Below are positions 35,304 through 43,407 of a stretch of 64,000 nucleotides of DNA, piece by piece. This DNA comes from Taibaiella sp. KBW10 (GTDB lineage: Bacteria; Bacteroidota; Bacteroidia; Chitinophagales; Chitinophagaceae): contig NZ_QAJI01000002.1 in assembly GCF_003852495.1 (NCBI RefSeq), positions 93,932-157,931 on the forward strand, in the 5' to 3' direction. Position numbers and translations under genes: made by a program. A model generated the notes under the pieces. The model saw only the letters and a list, made by a program, of their open reading frames with translations. It was not told the DNA's origin and did not search any database. Position 1 is the stretch's first letter. Every line of letters starts with the position of its first letter.

Positions 35304-35393
35304 TGCTTTCTAAAAATACGGAACAAAGGTAGGTATTATGTAAAGGATAAAAACAAGTTTTGCGTTATAGCAATGGTAAATGTGGGCTCCTGC

Positions 35394-35447
35394 CGTATAA
35401 AAAGAAGATGGAGACCGCTTAGCGTGCCTCCATCTTCTTTTTATACG
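35394..35447 (-). terminator. Long terminator hairpin after the DUF983 gene
   Basis: CGTATAAAAAGAAGATGGAG (35394-35413) and its exact complement at 35428-35447 form a perfect 20-bp stem with a 14-base loop, 7 bases past the DUF983 stop. The AT-rich base of the stem supplies the U tract. Confidence 0.85.
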
Positions 35448-35453
35448 AATTAT

Positions 35454-35894
35454 TTAGTGCTGCGTTCCGGAATCAGGCTCCGGGACAACAGGAGCTTCTT
35501 CCTGCTGATCATGCGAACCGTATTTTACAAACATATTGAGGTAAATCACCCTGGAATAGCGCATTAACAAGGGCTGGAATATCAATACAATCCCAACATT
35601 GATCCCAATAAACCAAAACAAACTATTATCCTTAAAACTAATCCCGAAGAAAATAAGGTACCAGATCAGGTTAAACACCGTAAGCGCAATAGACAGACCA
35701 TAACTCACATAGCCCGTTCCATAATAAAATCCCGGTTCTATTTCCATCTTTTGCCCGCATTCGGTACATCTTTCAGGCATATCCATCATTTTCTTAAGTG
35801 GAAAAATGGAAGGATTGGTATACATTTTACCCTTTCGGCAATTGGGACATTTCATACCGATAATACTGCCTAACAAAGAAGGAACTTGAGCCAT
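35454..35894 (-). CDS. DUF983 membrane protein
   Basis: A 146-residue protein. The N-terminal part holds two CxxC pairs (MKCPNCRKGKM and RCTECGQKM) that probably bind zinc, followed by GFYYGTGYVSYGLSIA, the DUF983 signature, and two membrane helices (ALTVFNLIWYLIFFGISF and FWFIGINVGIVLIFQPLLM). Role is unknown. I start at 35894 (MAQVPSLLG), since the upstream residues are unlike the family. It is divergent from the fRMsr gene. Confidence 0.88.
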   Translation of the reverse strand: MAQVPSLLGSIIGMKCPNCRKGKMYTNPSIFPLKKMMDMPERCTECGQKMEIEPGFYYGTGYVSYGLSIALTVFNLIWYLIFFGISFKDNSLFWFIGINVGIVLIFQPLLMRYSRVIYLNMFVKYGSHDQQEEAPVVPEPDSGTQH

Positions 35895-35957
35895 TGCTAC
35901 TATTTTATTTAGATTTGCAAAGTTATCAATTTTTACCCTCAATAAATGTAATTAAAA

Positions 35958-36431
35958 GTGGCAGAAGACTTCATTCCTTTTTCAGGTAGTAAACAAGAAC
36001 AGTACGAATATGTATTGGCACAGGCAGAAGCCTTGCTGGCACAAGAGACCAATACCATAGCAAATATGGCTAATATTTGTGCGATCTTAAAAGAGCAGTT
36101 TAATTGGTTTTGGATTGGCTTTTATTCGGTAGACCAAACTAATAACACTTTAGTACTGGGACCTTTTCAGGGACCAATTGCCTGTACCCGGATTCCACAT
36201 GGAAAAGGGGTTTGCGGTACGGCATGGGCCAAAGCCGAAACAATCATTGTAAAGGACGTACACCAATTCGAAGGACATATTGCCTGCAGTAGCCTGTCAC
36301 AGTCAGAAATTGTGGTTCCTTTAAAGAAGGATGATACGGTATGGGCCGTATTGGATATCGACAGCGAAACCCTGGCCACTTTTGACCTGATCGATCAGGA
36401 ATACCTGGAACGGATCGTGGGCCTGCTATAA
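35958..36431 (+). CDS. Free methionine-(R)-sulfoxide reductase (GAF domain)
   Basis: A 157-residue GAF-domain enzyme that reduces free methionine-R-sulfoxide. The three conserved cysteines are seen in IACTRIPHGKGVCGTAW and HIACSS, with FNWFWIGFYSV and VVPLKKDDTVWAVLDIDSE typical of fRMsr. The start is GTG at 35958: the nearest in-frame ATG upstream (35946) is followed directly by a stop. It is cytoplasmic and a single-gene unit. It may pair physiologically with SufS in oxidative stress, which is inference. Confidence 0.92.
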   Translation: MAEDFIPFSGSKQEQYEYVLAQAEALLAQETNTIANMANICAILKEQFNWFWIGFYSVDQTNNTLVLGPFQGPIACTRIPHGKGVCGTAWAKAETIIVKDVHQFEGHIACSSLSQSEIVVPLKKDDTVWAVLDIDSETLATFDLIDQEYLERIVGLL

Positions 36432-36444
36432 GCAAACCTTACAT

Positions 36445-36465
36445 CGCCGGCAGATAATGCCGGCG
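36445..36465. terminator. Hairpin between convergent fRMsr and holB-like genes
   Basis: CGCCGGCA and TGCCGGCG form a perfect 8-bp stem around GATAA. It lies between two convergent stops; there is no clear T-run on either side, so the terminator function is a guess. Confidence 0.5.
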
Positions 36466-36470
36466 CTCAT

Positions 36471-37616
36471 TTACAGGGCTTTTAGTTCGGTACCTTTCAG
36501 TATATATTGCAGGGCGACAGAAAGATGCAGTAACACGATCTTCGCATTGGCATTACGCTCTAAATGATAAATGGCTTTACTCATTTCCTCATCCATACGG
36601 CGTACGGTTTCTGCGCTAAAATTGCGGGTACTTAACCTTTGTACAAACTGCAATTCATCTTGCGGCAAGGGTGCCTGATAATTGGGGATAAACTGTATGC
36701 GCATTGCCTGCGACAGCAATTGCTGGGCAAACATTAAGAAGTTTTTTTGCTGCACCTTACTCGTTTTATCCATTTGCTCTACCCACTTCCCGATCAATAA
36801 ACCGTTATAGGTAAATACACCGTTGAACCATTGCTTCAGCGTTTCTAAAAGATCGCTTTCATTTTGGTGTAAAGCAGTTAGGGCATGAGATACATTGCCC
36901 TCTGCAATCTGGGCAACCTGCGCCGCTTCCCGGTCCGATACCTTATAATTGATTGTCAGAATAGACTGTACCGCCTCAATACTTAAAGGCTGCAGACGAA
37001 TCTGCTGTGTACGGGACAGAATGGTATCCAGCACCGCATCGGTACTTTCCGCAACCAGTAAGAATACGGTATTATCGGGTGGCTCCTCTATCAACTTTAA
37101 TAGAATATTACCTTCCTTGCCTAAATATTCGGGTCGCCAAATAATCTGAATTTTATAAGCACCTTCGGAGGCTTTCAGACCCAGAGTCTCAATCATTTGC
37201 CGGCATTCTTCCGCAGAAATATTACCTTTCTGATTGCTGGTAGCGCCTACAAATTGCAACCAGTCAAATACGCTTCCATAGGGATGCTCCTGAACAAACT
37301 TTCGAAAATCGGCCAGGTTATTTTTACTCATGGCCTTTTCTCCGGGCTTCATTGGCACAGAGGGAAAGGTAAGGTGCAAATCGGGGTGTACCAGGTTTTT
37401 CGTTTTGAGACAAGCCGCACATATACCACAAATAGTACCATCTGCATGTTTTTGCTCGCACAATAAATAGCGTGCAAAGGCCAATGCCAATGCTAAGCCG
37501 CCGGAACCTTCTTTACCCAGTATAAGAATGGCATGTGGCAGATGCTCCGATTGATGGTAATTCAATAAGCCTTGCTTTGCTTTGTCCTGACCGTATATAG
37601 TACTCCATTGCATCAT
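36471..37616 (-). CDS. holB: DNA polymerase III delta-prime-like clamp-loader subunit
   Basis: A 381-residue AAA+ clamp-loader protein. STIYGQDKAKQGLLNYHQ begins the fold; the P-loop GKEGSGGLALA lacks the Lys of Walker A, as expected of the non-ATPase delta' subunit; the zinc module CEQKHADGTICGICAACLKT follows; YKIQIIWRPEYLGKEGNILLKLIEEPP and the arginine-finger motif LSRTQQIRL complete it. Start at 37616 (consecutive ATGs at 37616 and 37613); the frame opens further but adds nothing conserved. It lies upstream of, and divergent to, the rpmH operon. Confidence 0.92.
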   Translation of the reverse strand: MMQWSTIYGQDKAKQGLLNYHQSEHLPHAILILGKEGSGGLALALAFARYLLCEQKHADGTICGICAACLKTKNLVHPDLHLTFPSVPMKPGEKAMSKNNLADFRKFVQEHPYGSVFDWLQFVGATSNQKGNISAEECRQMIETLGLKASEGAYKIQIIWRPEYLGKEGNILLKLIEEPPDNTVFLLVAESTDAVLDTILSRTQQIRLQPLSIEAVQSILTINYKVSDREAAQVAQIAEGNVSHALTALHQNESDLLETLKQWFNGVFTYNGLLIGKWVEQMDKTSKVQQKNFLMFAQQLLSQAMRIQFIPNYQAPLPQDELQFVQRLSTRNFSAETVRRMDEEMSKAIYHLERNANAKIVLLHLSVALQYILKGTELKAL

Positions 37617-37760
37617 GCAAATATACAGGGAGTATTTTGCAAATGTCGCAGGCAACAGGGTAAATTCCCGAAAGGCTTAGCACTACCCTGCAGCTATTGT
37701 GGCTTATGCCTGATCCTAAAGCCTTATCTTTGCCCCTGAAAAAGGGTCGATAAAAAATAT

Positions 37761-37791
37761 TTTGATATTATAAAAAATGCAATTACCTTTG
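37761..37791 (+). promoter_or_regulatory. Consensus Bacteroidota promoter for rpmH-rnpA-yidD
   Basis: TTTG (37761-37764) and TACCTTTG (37784-37791) are separated by 19 bases, an exact match to the Bacteroidota TTTG-N19-TAnnTTTG promoter. It predicts a 5' UTR of about 60 bases before rpmH. A second -7-like box, TATCTTTG, is at 37725-37732. Confidence 0.85.
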
Positions 37792-37858
37792 CAGTCCCAT
37801 AAAAAAGACTGAAATCTTTTTACAGGTAAACTATTCATAAAAAAGTAAAAATTATAAT

Positions 37859-38014
37859 ATGAAACGTACTTTCCAACCATCTCGTCGTCGCCGTAAAAAT
37901 GTGCATGGTTTCCGTAAGCGTATGGAGACTGCCAATGGCCGCAAAGTATTAGCTGCACGTCGTAAAAAAGGTCGTAAAAAATTATCTGTTTCTGACGAAA
38001 GCCGTTTGAAATAA
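37859..38014 (+). CDS. rpmH: Ribosomal protein L34
   Basis: A 51-residue basic protein read directly from the sequence: it begins [18 protein letters not shown] and continues with [20 protein letters not shown], the invariant core of L34. It is part of the large ribosomal subunit. It stands first in rpmH-rnpA-yidD, the arrangement found next to dnaA or oriC in many bacteria, though no dnaA is in this window. The next gene, rnpA, starts 20 bases later. Confidence 0.98.
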   Translation: MKRTFQPSRRRRKNVHGFRKRMETANGRKVLAARRKKGRKKLSVSDESRLK

Positions 38015-38033
38015 GCTAGTTCTACTGCAATTA

Positions 38034-38456
38034 ATGGAAAGCTCTGATCAAATGCGCTTTACCTTACCTGCAACAGAACGTTTAAAATTACGTAAACAAA
38101 TTGAAACGCTTTTCCGGCAAGGAGAGGCGTTTTCTGTTTTTCCTGTCCGGGTAATGTACACCACCAGTCCACGCGACAAAGATGCCAGTCTTTATCGCGC
38201 CGGTTTTAGTGTGCCCAAAAAGAAAATGAAACTTGCCGTACAGCGTAACCGCATCAAACGCCTGATACGGGAAGCCTGGCGCCTGCAAAAGCACCTGCTG
38301 CAATCCCTGTTGGAGAATAAAGAAATACAATTGCATGTTTTCTTTATCTTTACCGGCAAGGAGATCCCCGATTTTCCGACCACACAAAAATGTATGAAGA
38401 AGGCCATAGCGCTCCTGCAAACTAAATTATCGCCACAAGATGTCCCTACTAGCTAA
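38034..38456 (+). CDS. rnpA: Ribonuclease P protein component
   Basis: A 140-residue basic protein that helps RNase P RNA cleave 5' leaders from pre-tRNAs. [24 protein letters not shown] begins the fold, and the family signature is [19 protein letters not shown]. The first ATG at 38034 or the ATG for MRFTLPA at 38052 could serve as start; the latter is closer to the usual N-terminus. It overlaps yidD by 17 bases. Confidence 0.96.
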   Translation: MESSDQMRFTLPATERLKLRKQIETLFRQGEAFSVFPVRVMYTTSPRDKDASLYRAGFSVPKKKMKLAVQRNRIKRLIREAWRLQKHLLQSLLENKEIQLHVFFIFTGKEIPDFPTTQKCMKKAIALLQTKLSPQDVPTS

Positions 38457-38658
38457 ATTGATGATGGTTGTAATCAGGGTGTATCAAAAAATGATCTCTC
38501 CCTGGCTGGGTGCCAATTGCCGGTATACCCCAACCTGCTCTCAATATGGATTAGAAGCCATAAAAAAATATGGTGCCTTTAAAGGCGGATGGATGGCCAT
38601 GAAAAGAATCGGCCGCTGTCATCCCTGGGGCGGTAGTGGTTATGATCCGGTAAAATAA
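38440..38658 (+). CDS. yidD: Membrane protein insertion efficiency factor YidD
   Basis: A 72-residue protein with the YidD signature [23 protein letters not shown] and the end [16 protein letters not shown]. It has an amphipathic N-terminus and acts at the inner membrane near YidC. The start lies within rnpA (17-base overlap), the conserved order for this pair. yidC itself is not in the window. Confidence 0.97.
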   Translation: MSLLAKLMMVVIRVYQKMISPWLGANCRYTPTCSQYGLEAIKKYGAFKGGWMAMKRIGRCHPWGGSGYDPVK

Positions 38659-38792
38659 TCATCCCACATACCGAAAAGAGCCTATCTTCCTTTCGTATCC
38701 CAGGATACTAAATCCTTTATAGGCAACGTTTACAGGCCCTTATCGCTTAATTCACCTCATAACTTAACGGTTTATTTCAATAAAAAACATCC

Positions 38793-38800
38793 TACATTTG
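38793..38800 (+). promoter_or_regulatory. -7 element TACATTTG before the TauE-like gene
   Basis: TACATTTG ends 5 bases before the ATG at 38806, with TTTA 18 bases further upstream (38771-38774). As for the M16 gene, this predicts a very short or absent 5' UTR. Confidence 0.5.
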
Positions 38801-38805
38801 CAAGG

Positions 38806-39663
38806 ATGAATGAACTGTCATTTTCCCTGATACTCTTATTCGGCGCGATTTTCGCCGGCTTTATAGGTGCCCTTACCGGTTTAGGAGGGGGTATCGTTAT
38901 TGTTCCCCTGCTTACTTTAGGACTGGGTGTACCCATGAAATATGCAGTAGCGGCCTCCCTCATTTCCGTGATTGGAACCTCGAGTGGTGCAGCCTCTGCT
39001 TTTGTAAAAGAAGGGATTACCAATATGCGCATCGGTATGTTTTTGGAAATCGCCACCACCTTGGGTGCTATATTGGGTGCCGTGATCGTGATTATGATAG
39101 ATTTGCCGGTAGATGTTATCGGGATGATCTTTGGGGCGGTATTAATCATTACAGCCGTATTAAGTGCTCAGAAAAAACCAGACCACCGGGAGCCTTTTGT
39201 ACCCGGCTCTTATGCCGATAAGCTCCAATTACATGGCACGTTCCCCTATGAGGGTAAAGAAGTGGCCTATAGTTCCAAAAATGTATTCGGAGGATTTTCC
39301 ATTATGGCACTGGCCGGCTTCTTATCAGGGCTTTTAGGTGTCGGTGGGGGCGTATTCAAAGTATTGGCTATGGATAATGTGATGCGGCTGCCGTTCAAAG
39401 TATCTACCACAACCAGCAATTTTATGATTGGGGTAACAGCCGCAGCAAGTAGTATTATTTACTTCGCGGGCGGTTATGTAGTACCTTCTATTGCGGCACC
39501 GGTAGTAATCGGCGTTATCGTAGGCTCTTTAGCCGGCTCCAAACTGTTAATCCATATCAATGTACAACTGCTTAAACGGATTTTCTCCATAGTCGTTGCC
39601 ATACTGGCCGTATATATGATCTATAATGGATACGCAGGCAATTTCAGCCATAAAACACATTAA
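38806..39663 (+). CDS. TauE/SafE family sulfite/anion exporter
   Basis: A 285-residue membrane protein with two related halves: LLFGAIFAGFIGALTGLGGGIVIVPLLTLGLGVPMKYAVAASL and, later, ALAGFLSGLLGVGGGVFKV, the repeated GxGGG motifs of TauE/SafE. Eight or so membrane helices are likely. Family members export sulfite, sulfoacetate or other organic anions; the substrate here is unknown. It is followed 23 bases downstream by a DUF1634 protein, its frequent partner. Confidence 0.92.
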   Translation: MNELSFSLILLFGAIFAGFIGALTGLGGGIVIVPLLTLGLGVPMKYAVAASLISVIGTSSGAASAFVKEGITNMRIGMFLEIATTLGAILGAVIVIMIDLPVDVIGMIFGAVLIITAVLSAQKKPDHREPFVPGSYADKLQLHGTFPYEGKEVAYSSKNVFGGFSIMALAGFLSGLLGVGGGVFKVLAMDNVMRLPFKVSTTTSNFMIGVTAAASSIIYFAGGYVVPSIAAPVVIGVIVGSLAGSKLLIHINVQLLKRIFSIVVAILAVYMIYNGYAGNFSHKTH

Positions 39664-39686
39664 TTCAACGCTTTTTAAAGAAATTT

Positions 39687-40064
39687 ATGTCACAATTTAG
39701 CAAAAGAGATGTGCAACTGCTGGTCGGCAATACCCTTCGTATTGGCGTCTGGGTGTCTATGGGCATCACCCTGATCGGGATTATTTTGTTTTTATTTCAA
39801 AACAGCACAAAGAATTTTGATACGGGCATGCTGGTTGCAGCGCCCCTTAAATTTTCCTTTTCGGAATTAGTACAGGGTATCCTTCATGGAGAGGCGCTCA
39901 GCATTATACAATTAGGGGTACTCGTTTTATTGATCACCCCTATATTAAGAATTGTTTTTGCCTTATATGGATATTGGTTGGAAGGAAATCGGTTATATAT
40001 TATTATCTCCTTAGTTGTCTTATGTATTATTGCCAGTAGCCTGTTTATTGGTGCGACACATTAG
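39687..40064 (+). CDS. DUF1634 membrane protein
   Basis: A 125-residue protein with three membrane helices: LRIGVWVSMGITLIGIILFLF, ALSIIQLGVLVLLITPILRIVFALYGYW and YIIISLVVLCIIASSLFIGA. The layout and the RxxGTLLRIG-like start (VGNTLRIGVWVS) match DUF1634, which commonly follows TauE genes. Role unknown, possibly a partner of the exporter. Its 3' end overlaps the convergent ribE gene by 20 bases. Confidence 0.85.
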   Translation: MSQFSKRDVQLLVGNTLRIGVWVSMGITLIGIILFLFQNSTKNFDTGMLVAAPLKFSFSELVQGILHGEALSIIQLGVLVLLITPILRIVFALYGYWLEGNRLYIIISLVVLCIIASSLFIGATH

Positions 40065-40653
40065 CCGCGTCCAGCTGTGCCTTACGGAGAAAATATTTTC
40101 CTAAAATATCAAACTCCAGGTTTACGCGATCCCCTACAGCAATATCATGAAATCCGGTATGCTCATAGGTATAAGGAATAATCGCCACCTGAAAGGTCAA
40201 TTCTGTAACCTGGAAAGAGGTTAAGCTCACCCCATTGATGCAGATAGATCCCTTTTCGATCATCAAAGGCGCAAAAGCTGCCGGAAATTCAAAGGTAAAT
40301 AAGTGACTACCTCCACTTTCTTCTTTACCCACACAAACACCTGTAGTATCGACATGGCCTTGTACAAAATGGCCATCCAGCCTTGTGCCCAACTGCAGCG
40401 CCAATTCCAGATTTACTTTTCGGCCAATCGTCCAGTCTTTAAGATTTGTTTTTTGCAAGGTTTCCTCGATAGCTGTCACGACATAGCTACCTTCATTTAA
40501 GGCGACTACGGTCAGGCAAACCCCATCATGAGCAACAGACTGATCTATATTTAAGTCGCTGCTCAACTCTGTAGCAATCGTATAGTGAATATTACTTCCT
40601 TCGGCTTCGATGGCACGCACCTCGCCAATATGTTTGATAATTCCTGTAAACAT
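40045..40653 (-). CDS. ribE: Riboflavin synthase alpha subunit
   Basis: A 202-residue enzyme that dismutates two 6,7-dimethyl-8-ribityllumazines to riboflavin. The two lumazine-binding repeats are plain: MFTGIIKHIGEVRAIE ... DGVCLTVVAL and LDGHFVQGHVDTTGVC ... INGVSLTSFQV. Start MFTGII is the usual N-terminus. The other rib genes are not here and no FMN riboswitch is seen upstream. It lies 7 bases downstream of a minus-strand lipoprotein gene. Confidence 0.97.
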   Translation of the reverse strand: MFTGIIKHIGEVRAIEAEGSNIHYTIATELSSDLNIDQSVAHDGVCLTVVALNEGSYVVTAIEETLQKTNLKDWTIGRKVNLELALQLGTRLDGHFVQGHVDTTGVCVGKEESGGSHLFTFEFPAAFAPLMIEKGSICINGVSLTSFQVTELTFQVAIIPYTYEHTGFHDIAVGDRVNLEFDILGKYFLRKAQLDAANVSHQ

Positions 40654-40660
40654 GTAAAAT

Positions 40661-41233
40661 TTATTGTTTTATAGCCAATCCGCGATGATAAAAGGTATCA
40701 GCAGCACTCAATTCAGTGAGGTTGATATTCATAGAAGTCCTCAGTGTATCATTTGTGCGTTTAAAAAAGCCGCTTACCGTATCGGAGACACTGCAAAATA
40801 ATTGCCCTCCATTGACATTGGGCAATAAGGTATCGGTTAAGGCCAGGGCATATTTATTGGCCGTTACTTTGAGTATTGTATTATTAGGACATAAGCCCAA
40901 TACCGTTAATCGCGTACGGAAGGTATCCAGGGCCTGATCCATAGGCGTAAAACTAAGAGAAAGGGTTTGGGTACGGTAAAAACGCATATCCGGGTAAAAG
41001 ATAGAATCTACAAATTGCCAGTTTCCTTTAAAGAAATCGGTCGGGTATCGACAAACACTGTTATCGGGAATGCCCGGAAACCCATGGTTGTAATTGGCCG
41101 CAATCGGGTCATTACAATAATGGTTGGTAAGCGTGATATCAGGTTTGGTCGGATCCACATACTTCTTACAGGCAATGAAGATCATACCAATGACACCACT
41201 AAGACACAATAAAATGATTTGTATTTTTTTCAT
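40661..41233 (-). CDS. Hypothetical lipoprotein
   Basis: A 190-residue protein I do not recognise. From the ATG at 41233 it begins MKKIQIILLCLSGVIGMIFIAC, a lipoprotein signal peptide ending in Cys, so it is probably attached to a membrane. The mature part contains a Cys-containing calcium-pocket-like phrase (HYCNDPIAANYNHGFPGIPDNSVC) and then a beta-rich half. It precedes ribE by 7 bases on the same strand, which could be read-through rather than functional linkage. Confidence 0.8.
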   Translation of the reverse strand: MKKIQIILLCLSGVIGMIFIACKKYVDPTKPDITLTNHYCNDPIAANYNHGFPGIPDNSVCRYPTDFFKGNWQFVDSIFYPDMRFYRTQTLSLSFTPMDQALDTFRTRLTVLGLCPNNTILKVTANKYALALTDTLLPNVNGGQLFCSVSDTVSGFFKRTNDTLRTSMNINLTELSAADTFYHRGLAIKQ

Positions 41234-41416
41234 AATTCCCACCGGGGCAAATGTGGCGCTAAAGGTACGCATTATATAAAACTAAACCCACTTTGCGGCC
41301 TCCAAATTGCTTTCCCTTACTAACGTTATAGCAGGATGATTTATTTTAATGATGCTACATGCAGATAAGGTGGTTATCCCGACATTGCAGGCGCCCGTCC
41401 GGGGCCGGGCTAAAAC

Positions 41417-41448
41417 AAAAGGCTAAACCAATAATGGTTTAGCCTTTT
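41417..41448 (-). terminator. Terminator after the ArsR-type gene
   Basis: AAAAGGCTAAACC (41417-41429) and GGTTTAGCCTTTT (41436-41448) form a perfect 13-bp stem around AATAAT. On the minus strand the stem ends in TTTT and continues GTTTTAG. Confidence 0.9.
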
Positions 41449-41477
41449 GATATTTGCTTTAAAATCTTATTTCGATC

Positions 41478-41843
41478 TTATTTAGACTTTTCGTCTGTAG
41501 CTACTAAATCCTGTACAAATTTTGCAACGGCTGCAATTCTGGTCGGATTCAAAACATAGTGAATAAATTTACCATCACGCTCTGTAATTACAACATTTGC
41601 TCTACGCAAAATTGCTAAATGCTGGGAAGCCACAGACTGCTCTAACCTTAACTTCACATAAATGTCTGTAACATTCATACGCTTGTGCTCTTCTAACAAC
41701 TTGATGATTTGTTGACGCAACTTGTGATTGATAGCCCTTAAAGTCATTGCAGCGCTCTTCACGGCAATGTAGTCTAACTTTGTCTGTTCTTCAGCGATTT
41801 CTTCTTTACGATTTACCAATGGATTGGCAATTAATTGTTCCAT
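41478..41843 (-). CDS. ArsR-type winged-helix regulator
   Basis: A 121-residue regulator. The winged-helix part is INHKLRQQIIKLLEEHKRMNVTDIYVKLRLEQSVASQHLAILRRANVVITERDGKFIHYVLN, typical of ArsR-family proteins. There is no Cys residue, so it is unlikely to sense thiophilic metals in the classical way. Its target is not known; it is followed by a strong terminator and preceded by a 270-base A/T-rich region without a gene, where its own promoter should lie. Confidence 0.9.
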   Translation of the reverse strand: MEQLIANPLVNRKEEIAEEQTKLDYIAVKSAAMTLRAINHKLRQQIIKLLEEHKRMNVTDIYVKLRLEQSVASQHLAILRRANVVITERDGKFIHYVLNPTRIAAVAKFVQDLVATDEKSK

Positions 41844-42115
41844 GTTGTATATTTAATTTAATTGTAGTTTAATAGTACAATGGCGTAGTATTTCCTCTTT
41901 CACGGCTGAAGTGTAGTGTTTTGTAAATTGTTCGCAAATATAAATCAATTAAAGTAAAAATTAATATAAAAATTTTGCTAAAAAATATGTAAAGAAGTAT
42001 CATTAACATAATAACAATAAATATATTAATATGTAACAATTTAAATTACAATACAATTGAACATATTTTTAAAACACTTTTAAGACATATTCTATTAGTA
42101 AAATATTAAAAAAAA

Positions 42116-42757
42116 TTAAGTCAGACTGTCTAAAATATCGGACAATTCAGATAGAATCATCGCAGTAGCACCCCAAATGATGGTTTCATCGGGCAGCTGG
42201 TATACCGGTGCCTTCCAAAACTGTCCGGGTTTTGCATTGGTATAAACCTTAGCTTCTTTATGTATTGCAAAGACCTCGGCTAAGCTCGGTTCTAATATGC
42301 GGGCAACCTCAAATGCAGAACCTTCCAGAACCGGTTGATGTGGCATAACCGCCACTACCGGATGCACCTCAAAATTGCTGACGGGAATGTATAAAGGGGA
42401 TAATATGCCCAAAATGCGGAGTGCTCCGGCATCAAGGTTAACCTCCTCTGCTGCTTCTCTGAGCGCCGTAGCCACAATTGTTTCATCAAACGATTCCCTT
42501 TTGCCCCCAGGCAAGGCGATCTGTCCGCTATGCGCGCCGCCGTCATTGGTTCTTTCGATCAATACAATATGCACCTGATCCCCTACGGGATACAGTAAGA
42601 TTAATACCCCACTTTGCCGGGCATCATCTCCGGCCAGCATCTGCTGCCCCCGCCTCGATTCCGGAATCATTTTAAGATGAGCAGCAAAGCCGGGCAAGGT
42701 TTGAGATAAGCGCAGCTCCAGCTGCTGTACAAAGTGGCTCCAGGACGAAAATTTCAT
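42116..42757 (-). CDS. Nudix hydrolase, CoA pyrophosphatase-like
   Basis: A 213-residue Nudix enzyme. The Nudix box GGKRESFDETIVATALREAAEEVNL is complete with its metal-binding glutamates, and upstream GVLILLYPVGDQVHIVLIERTNDGGAHSGQIALPGG is the pattern of the UPF0035/CoA-pyrophosphatase group, which hydrolyses coenzyme A to phosphopantetheine and 3',5'-ADP. Substrate is inferred from the family. The start is ATG at 42757; it is divergent from the azurin gene with about 110 bases between starts. Confidence 0.92.
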   Translation of the reverse strand: MKFSSWSHFVQQLELRLSQTLPGFAAHLKMIPESRRGQQMLAGDDARQSGVLILLYPVGDQVHIVLIERTNDGGAHSGQIALPGGKRESFDETIVATALREAAEEVNLDAGALRILGILSPLYIPVSNFEVHPVVAVMPHQPVLEGSAFEVARILEPSLAEVFAIHKEAKVYTNAKPGQFWKAPVYQLPDETIIWGATAMILSELSDILDSLT

Positions 42758-42814
42758 TCCTGCAAATATAGAAGTTCCCCAAAATATCTGGTCTTTTCTC
42801 CTGTTTTTTTAACG

Positions 42815-42843
42815 TTGCCCTTACTTATAATGATTTACTTTTG
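42815..42843 (+). promoter_or_regulatory. Promoter for the azurin-like gene
   Basis: TTG (42815-42817) and TACTTTTG (42836-42843), 18 bases apart, fit the Bacteroidota promoter. The predicted start of transcription is about 20 bases before the ATG at 42869. Confidence 0.7.
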
Positions 42844-42868
42844 CCGGATAAAAAATTCTCAATTTTAT

Positions 42869-43384
42869 ATGAAAAAAATAGCCCTTATTTTTACGGCTGC
42901 AAGCAGTATCTTTTTTGCTTCTTGCGGAGATAATCAAGACAATCACGAAGGACACGATCATGCCACGCAAACACAGGAACAAGCCTCTTCTATGGTAGCA
43001 GACGAAGTAGTGACCACGATCGCCTTAACGGGTGGAGATGATATGCAATTCAACCAAAAAGCATTTACCATTCCGGTGGGCCAGGAGATTACCTTAACCT
43101 TAAAACATACAGGGCAGTCAGGCAAAGAGACTATGGGACATAATGTGGTTATTTTAAAACCCGGATCATCGGTATCTGATTATGGAAATGGTGCGGTAAA
43201 TGCGAAACAGGAAGATTATGTTCCGAAAGCAATGGCCGATAAAGTCATCGCACACACAAAATTAATCGGAGCGGGTGAGGCTACGGAAATTAAATTTAAA
43301 GTTACAGAAGCGGGTGAATACCCATTTTTATGTAGCTTTCCGGGTCATTTTGGTATGATGAAAGGAACCATTACTGCAAAATAA
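42869..43384 (+). CDS. Azurin-like blue copper lipoprotein
   Basis: A 171-residue periplasmic electron carrier. MKKIALIFTAASSIFFASC is a lipoprotein signal with its Cys, followed by a His/Asp-rich linker (NHEGHDHATQ). The cupredoxin domain carries the copper ligands: H in TMGHNVVIL, then C, H and M in FLCSFPGHFGMMKG. Start chosen at 42869 because the signal peptide begins there; the frame upstream overlaps the divergent Nudix gene. It probably shuttles electrons to respiratory or denitrifying enzymes, which is inference. Confidence 0.95.
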   Translation: MKKIALIFTAASSIFFASCGDNQDNHEGHDHATQTQEQASSMVADEVVTTIALTGGDDMQFNQKAFTIPVGQEITLTLKHTGQSGKETMGHNVVILKPGSSVSDYGNGAVNAKQEDYVPKAMADKVIAHTKLIGAGEATEIKFKVTEAGEYPFLCSFPGHFGMMKGTITAK

Positions 43385-43407
43385 TTCTTTGGATAAAATA
43401 AACGATC